Below, piece by piece: positions 38,122 through 41,134 of a stretch of 41,134 nt of DNA. The stretch lies in the NCBI GenBank assembly GCA_029260235.1, contig JAJDDP010000221.1:1-41134 (forward strand), read 5' to 3'. Made by a program: the position numbers and the translations under genes. The notes below the pieces were generated by a model. The model had not been told where the DNA came from. It saw only the letters and a list, made by a program, of their open reading frames with translations, and did no database searches. This stretch comes from Phycisphaerae bacterium (lineage in GTDB: Bacteria > Planctomycetota > Phycisphaerae > UBA1845). Each line of letters opens with the position of its first letter. Position 1 is the first letter of the stretch.

Positions 38122-41094
38122 ATGAGAAACCAAAACCTACTCCTAATCGCTTCTTCCACCGGGCTCTTCCTAGCCGTTGGCCACGCTGTCGCTCAGGACA
38201 CGTCGCCCTGCTCGGAGGGCTACACCATCACTCTGGTCCCCCCGCTCCCGGGTGGCGAGACAAGCGTTGGACGTGCGATCAACAATTTGGGTCAGGTAGC
38301 GGGCATATCTCGTCTCGGTGGGTTCGACCACGGTTTCCTCTGGTCCGGCGGGGATCCAATTGACATCGGGGGGCTCGGTGGCGATCGCACAACGGTGACC
38401 GACCTCAACGATGCCAGCCAGGTGGTCGGTTATTCCGAGAAACCCCATCCAGAGAATCCAGACTACCTCCAGAACCGAGGGTTTATCTGGGAAGACGGTG
38501 TGATGGCTGAGACAGGGCACCTCGGTGGTTCCACGAGTCAAGTATTCTGCATCAACGACGCCGGCAAACGCGTCGGTATTTCTGACCTCTCGCCGAACGG
38601 ACGCAGTGTTGTCTTGTCATACGACACGACCAACGTCGCCCTATTCGATCCTGGCTCAATTCTCCTGAACAGCTATGCCTCGGGGATCAATGCCCGAGAC
38701 GAGATGGTTGGATACCAGTGGGTCGATGCAGGAACCACCTTCGAGCGCTTTCGTGCCGTTAGTTGGCACGAAGGCGTCTTGAGCGAGTTGGGGTTTGATG
38801 CCGACCATGCCTTCGCCGCTGACAACAATGATATTGGGGACGCCGTTGGGTACGCCTACACGGCGGATTCAACGATTGGCGTGCTCTGGGCCCAAGGCGG
38901 TTCACAGGCCTCGAACATCGGCAACCTCGGTGGATCTCCTGGGGTGGCCTACCCATCGGCGATCAACAATGACGGCTTCGTCGTGGGCACTTCGACCGAC
39001 GTCTATGGTACTCCGCACGCCTTCATCTGGGCGAATGGAGTCGGGATGGTTGATTTGAACGACTTGCTTGAGCCAGGAAGCGGTTGGCTACTCACCACAG
39101 CAAATGACATCAATGATCTAGGGCAGATCGTCGGCGTCGGTCAACTCTTGGGTCAGACCCGTGCTTTCGTGATTTCAGCATGTGAGCTCATCATCGATTC
39201 AGACGGAGATGGTACGCCGGACGAGCTTGATGGCTGTCCAAGCGATCCGAACAAGGTTGAGCCCGGCGCATGTGGGTGTGGGGAGGCAGAAACTGACACG
39301 AACGGTGACGGCTGGCCAGATTGCATTACGGATCCGATGATGGAGCCATGCGAATTCGACCGGTTCATCGGCAACGGCCTGGCCTCGGATTCTGAATTCG
39401 GTAGTGGCATAAGCGCTCAGGGCGACACGCTGATCATCGGAGCGCCGGGGCCTTACAGTTCTGTGACAGCTGGATCTGCGCTCGCATTTCGTCGAGAGGC
39501 AGGGCGTTGGGTTTTCGAACAAACGCTGTTGCCGAGTCTTCAAGGCGACATCGATTTCTTCGGTCGCCATGTTGTCGTAAACGGCGACATCGCGATGGTC
39601 CAGGCAAGCTCGGTCAATACGCAGAGCGGCAATCGTGCTCATGTCTACACACGAAACGGGCCCACTTGGACCGAGATCCAGATACTGCAATCGCCTGACG
39701 GCGATACAAGTCGCTGGTTTGGCAAGTCGTTTTCCTTTGACGGCCTCTGGTTGGCGGTCGGTTCGATTCATGGCAACCTCGAACCCGGTCGCGTTTTCAT
39801 CTACCGTTGGAATGGAACCGCATTTGAATACATGCACAGCCTGACCGCTCCAGCCGGCGTGGGCACCGGGCTGTTTGGCAAGGCGTGTGCCCTCGAGGGT
39901 GATACGTTGATCGTCGGAGACGAGGGCGGCTTCGGACCGGTCTCTGCGTCCGGCGTCGCATTTGTATATGGCCTCGCCGGTGACACCTGGGAGTTGGAGC
40001 AGGAGTTGTACAGTCCAGGCTTGCAGGCATTTGACGCCTTTGGCCACGGCTTGGCTTTCTCTGGTGAAACGCTCGTGGTAGGAGCTGCCGGCACATCCGA
40101 CGACGCCGGTGCCGTATACGTTTTTGAATGTTCTGCCTCGACCTGGGCAGAACAGGCCAGGTTCTCGCCCTATGAACTCCGAATGCAAGACATGTTCGGG
40201 ACGTCGCTGAGCCTCTCGGGCGACTCGATCCTGGTCGGTTCCATGCGAGACGACGACGTGTGCCAAGACGGCGACTATTGCGATTCAGGAGCTGCCTATC
40301 TCTACCGCCGCTATGGGGAGTCATGGTTGCAGGAGGCCAAGCTCACGGCCGCTGATGCGACGACCAATAGCTGGTTGGGCCGATCCGTGCATCTGGCTAA
40401 TGGAAGTGCTTATGTGTCCGGCTCGCTGAGCGACGGTCGGATCGTTGTGGAATTTGCAGTTGATGGTCGTGAATGCGGAACGGTCGAGGCTTTGGAGTTT
40501 AATGACTGCAACAGCAACGGCATTGACGATCAAGACGAGCTGGATGCCGACGGTGACGGATTCATTGATGGCTGCGACGGTTGCCCCTCTGACTCGGCAA
40601 AGACTGAACCTGGCCCCTGCGGTTGTGGAATTGGGGACAATGACGGCGACGCGGATGGTGTCGCCGACTGCATAGATAACTGCCCGTTCACTTCCAATCC
40701 AATGCAAGGCGATTCCGATGCAGACGGTGTTGGCGATGCGTGCGATGACGCATCGCCTGGCGACCCGACTCCTGATTCTCTGCCCGAGACGGATGAGGAC
40801 ACCAACGGTTCGACCAACCCAACGGATGAAGAGACTGGTTTCGGGTCAATTGATCAAACGGGAACAGAGTCCGGCGTTGACCCTCCAACGAACGGAATTG
40901 ACGATGGTCGCGACGATTCATCGAACGACAATTCAACCAGCGATGACGGGCAACCCTTCGGTGTCGGTCAGCCCACCGGTGGGTCCGGCGGTGCTGCACC
41001 GTCTGGGGCGATGTGCGGAGCCGGGAGCCTGGGCGTCATCGCAATGACCTTGATGGGCTTCGGGGGGATGAGCCTATGGTGTCGGCGACGCTGA
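38122..41094 (+). CDS. HAF-repeat / FG-GAP-like surface protein with sorting tail
   Basis: 990 aa; ATG 38122 follows GGAGAA. A signal peptide (1-25, ending AVAQ) precedes HAF-type extracellular repeats (about 35-350: INNLGQVAGIS, LNDASQVVGYS, INNDGFVVGTS, INDLGQIVGVG). A thrombospondin-type-3-like calcium segment (about 357-405, DSDGDGTPDELDGC) follows. Next is an FG-GAP-like beta-propeller (about 410-780; FGSGISAQGDTLIIGAP, FGKSFSFDGLWLAVG, FGTSLSLSGDSILVGS). More type-3 repeats (about 800-875) and an acidic Thr/Asn/Asp linker (about 876-955) come before the tail MCGAGSLG (Cys965), a hydrophobic helix and RRR. It is predicted to be exported and anchored or released at the surface through a Cys-type sorting signal. 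Ligand and role are unknown. Confidence 0.85.
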   Translation: MRNQNLLLIASSTGLFLAVGHAVAQDTSPCSEGYTITLVPPLPGGETSVGRAINNLGQVAGISRLGGFDHGFLWSGGDPIDIGGLGGDRTTVTDLNDASQVVGYSEKPHPENPDYLQNRGFIWEDGVMAETGHLGGSTSQVFCINDAGKRVGISDLSPNGRSVVLSYDTTNVALFDPGSILLNSYASGINARDEMVGYQWVDAGTTFERFRAVSWHEGVLSELGFDADHAFAADNNDIGDAVGYAYTADSTIGVLWAQGGSQASNIGNLGGSPGVAYPSAINNDGFVVGTSTDVYGTPHAFIWANGVGMVDLNDLLEPGSGWLLTTANDINDLGQIVGVGQLLGQTRAFVISACELIIDSDGDGTPDELDGCPSDPNKVEPGACGCGEAETDTNGDGWPDCITDPMMEPCEFDRFIGNGLASDSEFGSGISAQGDTLIIGAPGPYSSVTAGSALAFRREAGRWVFEQTLLPSLQGDIDFFGRHVVVNGDIAMVQASSVNTQSGNRAHVYTRNGPTWTEIQILQSPDGDTSRWFGKSFSFDGLWLAVGSIHGNLEPGRVFIYRWNGTAFEYMHSLTAPAGVGTGLFGKACALEGDTLIVGDEGGFGPVSASGVAFVYGLAGDTWELEQELYSPGLQAFDAFGHGLAFSGETLVVGAAGTSDDAGAVYVFECSASTWAEQARFSPYELRMQDMFGTSLSLSGDSILVGSMRDDDVCQDGDYCDSGAAYLYRRYGESWLQEAKLTAADATTNSWLGRSVHLANGSAYVSGSLSDGRIVVEFAVDGRECGTVEALEFNDCNSNGIDDQDELDADGDGFIDGCDGCPSDSAKTEPGPCGCGIGDNDGDADGVADCIDNCPFTSNPMQGDSDADGVGDACDDASPGDPTPDSLPETDEDTNGSTNPTDEETGFGSIDQTGTESGVDPPTNGIDDGRDDSSNDNSTSDDGQPFGVGQPTGGSGGAAPSGAMCGAGSLGVIAMTLMGFGGMSLWCRRR
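41011..41091 (+). other. C-terminal sorting tail (CGAG type) of the 990-aa protein
   Basis: The tail has Cys965 in MCGAGSLG, then a ~16-residue hydrophobic helix, then Cys-Arg-Arg-Arg at the very end. The CGAG core, spacing and basic end match the tail at 22270-22344, although the rest of the two proteins is unrelated. Confidence 0.6.
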
Positions 41095-41134
41095 AATGTG
41101 AACCTCGCAGTAGTGGTGGGTGGCCCATGCCCTC

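Overview
The window most likely comes from a Planctomycetota chromosome. The evidence is very long secreted proteins built from DCNxNGxPDxC calcium-binding repeats and HAF repeats, ECF-like sigma factors paired with Ser/Thr kinases, a large lone serine recombinase, moderately high GC, and a CapK/sugar-transferase exopolysaccharide locus of the type seen in exosortase-bearing bacteria. This placement is inferred from gene content; no rRNA or other marker gene is present, and I see no tRNA or CRISPR array.

Layout. (1) 1-9.2 kb is the end of an exopolysaccharide locus. A 5'-truncated O-antigen ligase/polymerase, two GT4 glycosyltransferases and a CapK-like adenylate-forming enzyme overlap by 1-4 nt, so they form one translationally coupled operon. 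A convergent VanZ-like membrane protein with three tandem VanZ-like units and a lipoprotein follow, then a divergent polyprenyl-phosphate sugar transferase. (2) 9.3-15.2 kb holds a trypsin-like S1C periplasmic protease with a good sigma70 promoter and cobalamin-dependent methionine synthase (metH). (3) 15.3-17.8 kb holds a 741-aa large serine recombinase with an odd hydrophobic N-terminus, flanked by an operator-like dyad upstream and by a terminator and nested inverted repeats downstream. (4) 17.8-41.1 kb is a signalling and surface-protein region: a Cys-rich lipoprotein, an ECF-like sigma factor, an IS3-family element, a small secreted protein with a Cys-type C-terminal sorting tail, a truncated second copy of the sigma gene, a STAS-like protein, a kinase-like protein with a broken catalytic loop, a 2592-aa astacin-type secreted protease, a second ECF sigma factor overlapping a zinc-finger/kinase/TPR protein, and a 990-aa HAF-repeat surface protein with the same C-terminal tail.

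The most interesting signal is a gapless 41-nt element, called M41 here: [C/T]GCATAAGAA-N7-[G/A]GCA-N3-CGTAC-N7-TGAAG. It occurs four times (20010-20050, 23012-23052, 23886-23926 on the minus strand; 37914-37954 on the plus strand), always pointing at genes for secreted, surface or signalling proteins. In three of four copies it ends exactly 31 nt before a start codon. Two copies sit in the divergent spacer between such a gene and an ECF sigma gene, one intact and one truncated. The simplest reading is an ECF-type promoter (-10 CGTAC) of a small surface-protein regulon controlled by the locally encoded sigma factor. The sequence alone does not prove this, and an RNA leader element is the main alternative.
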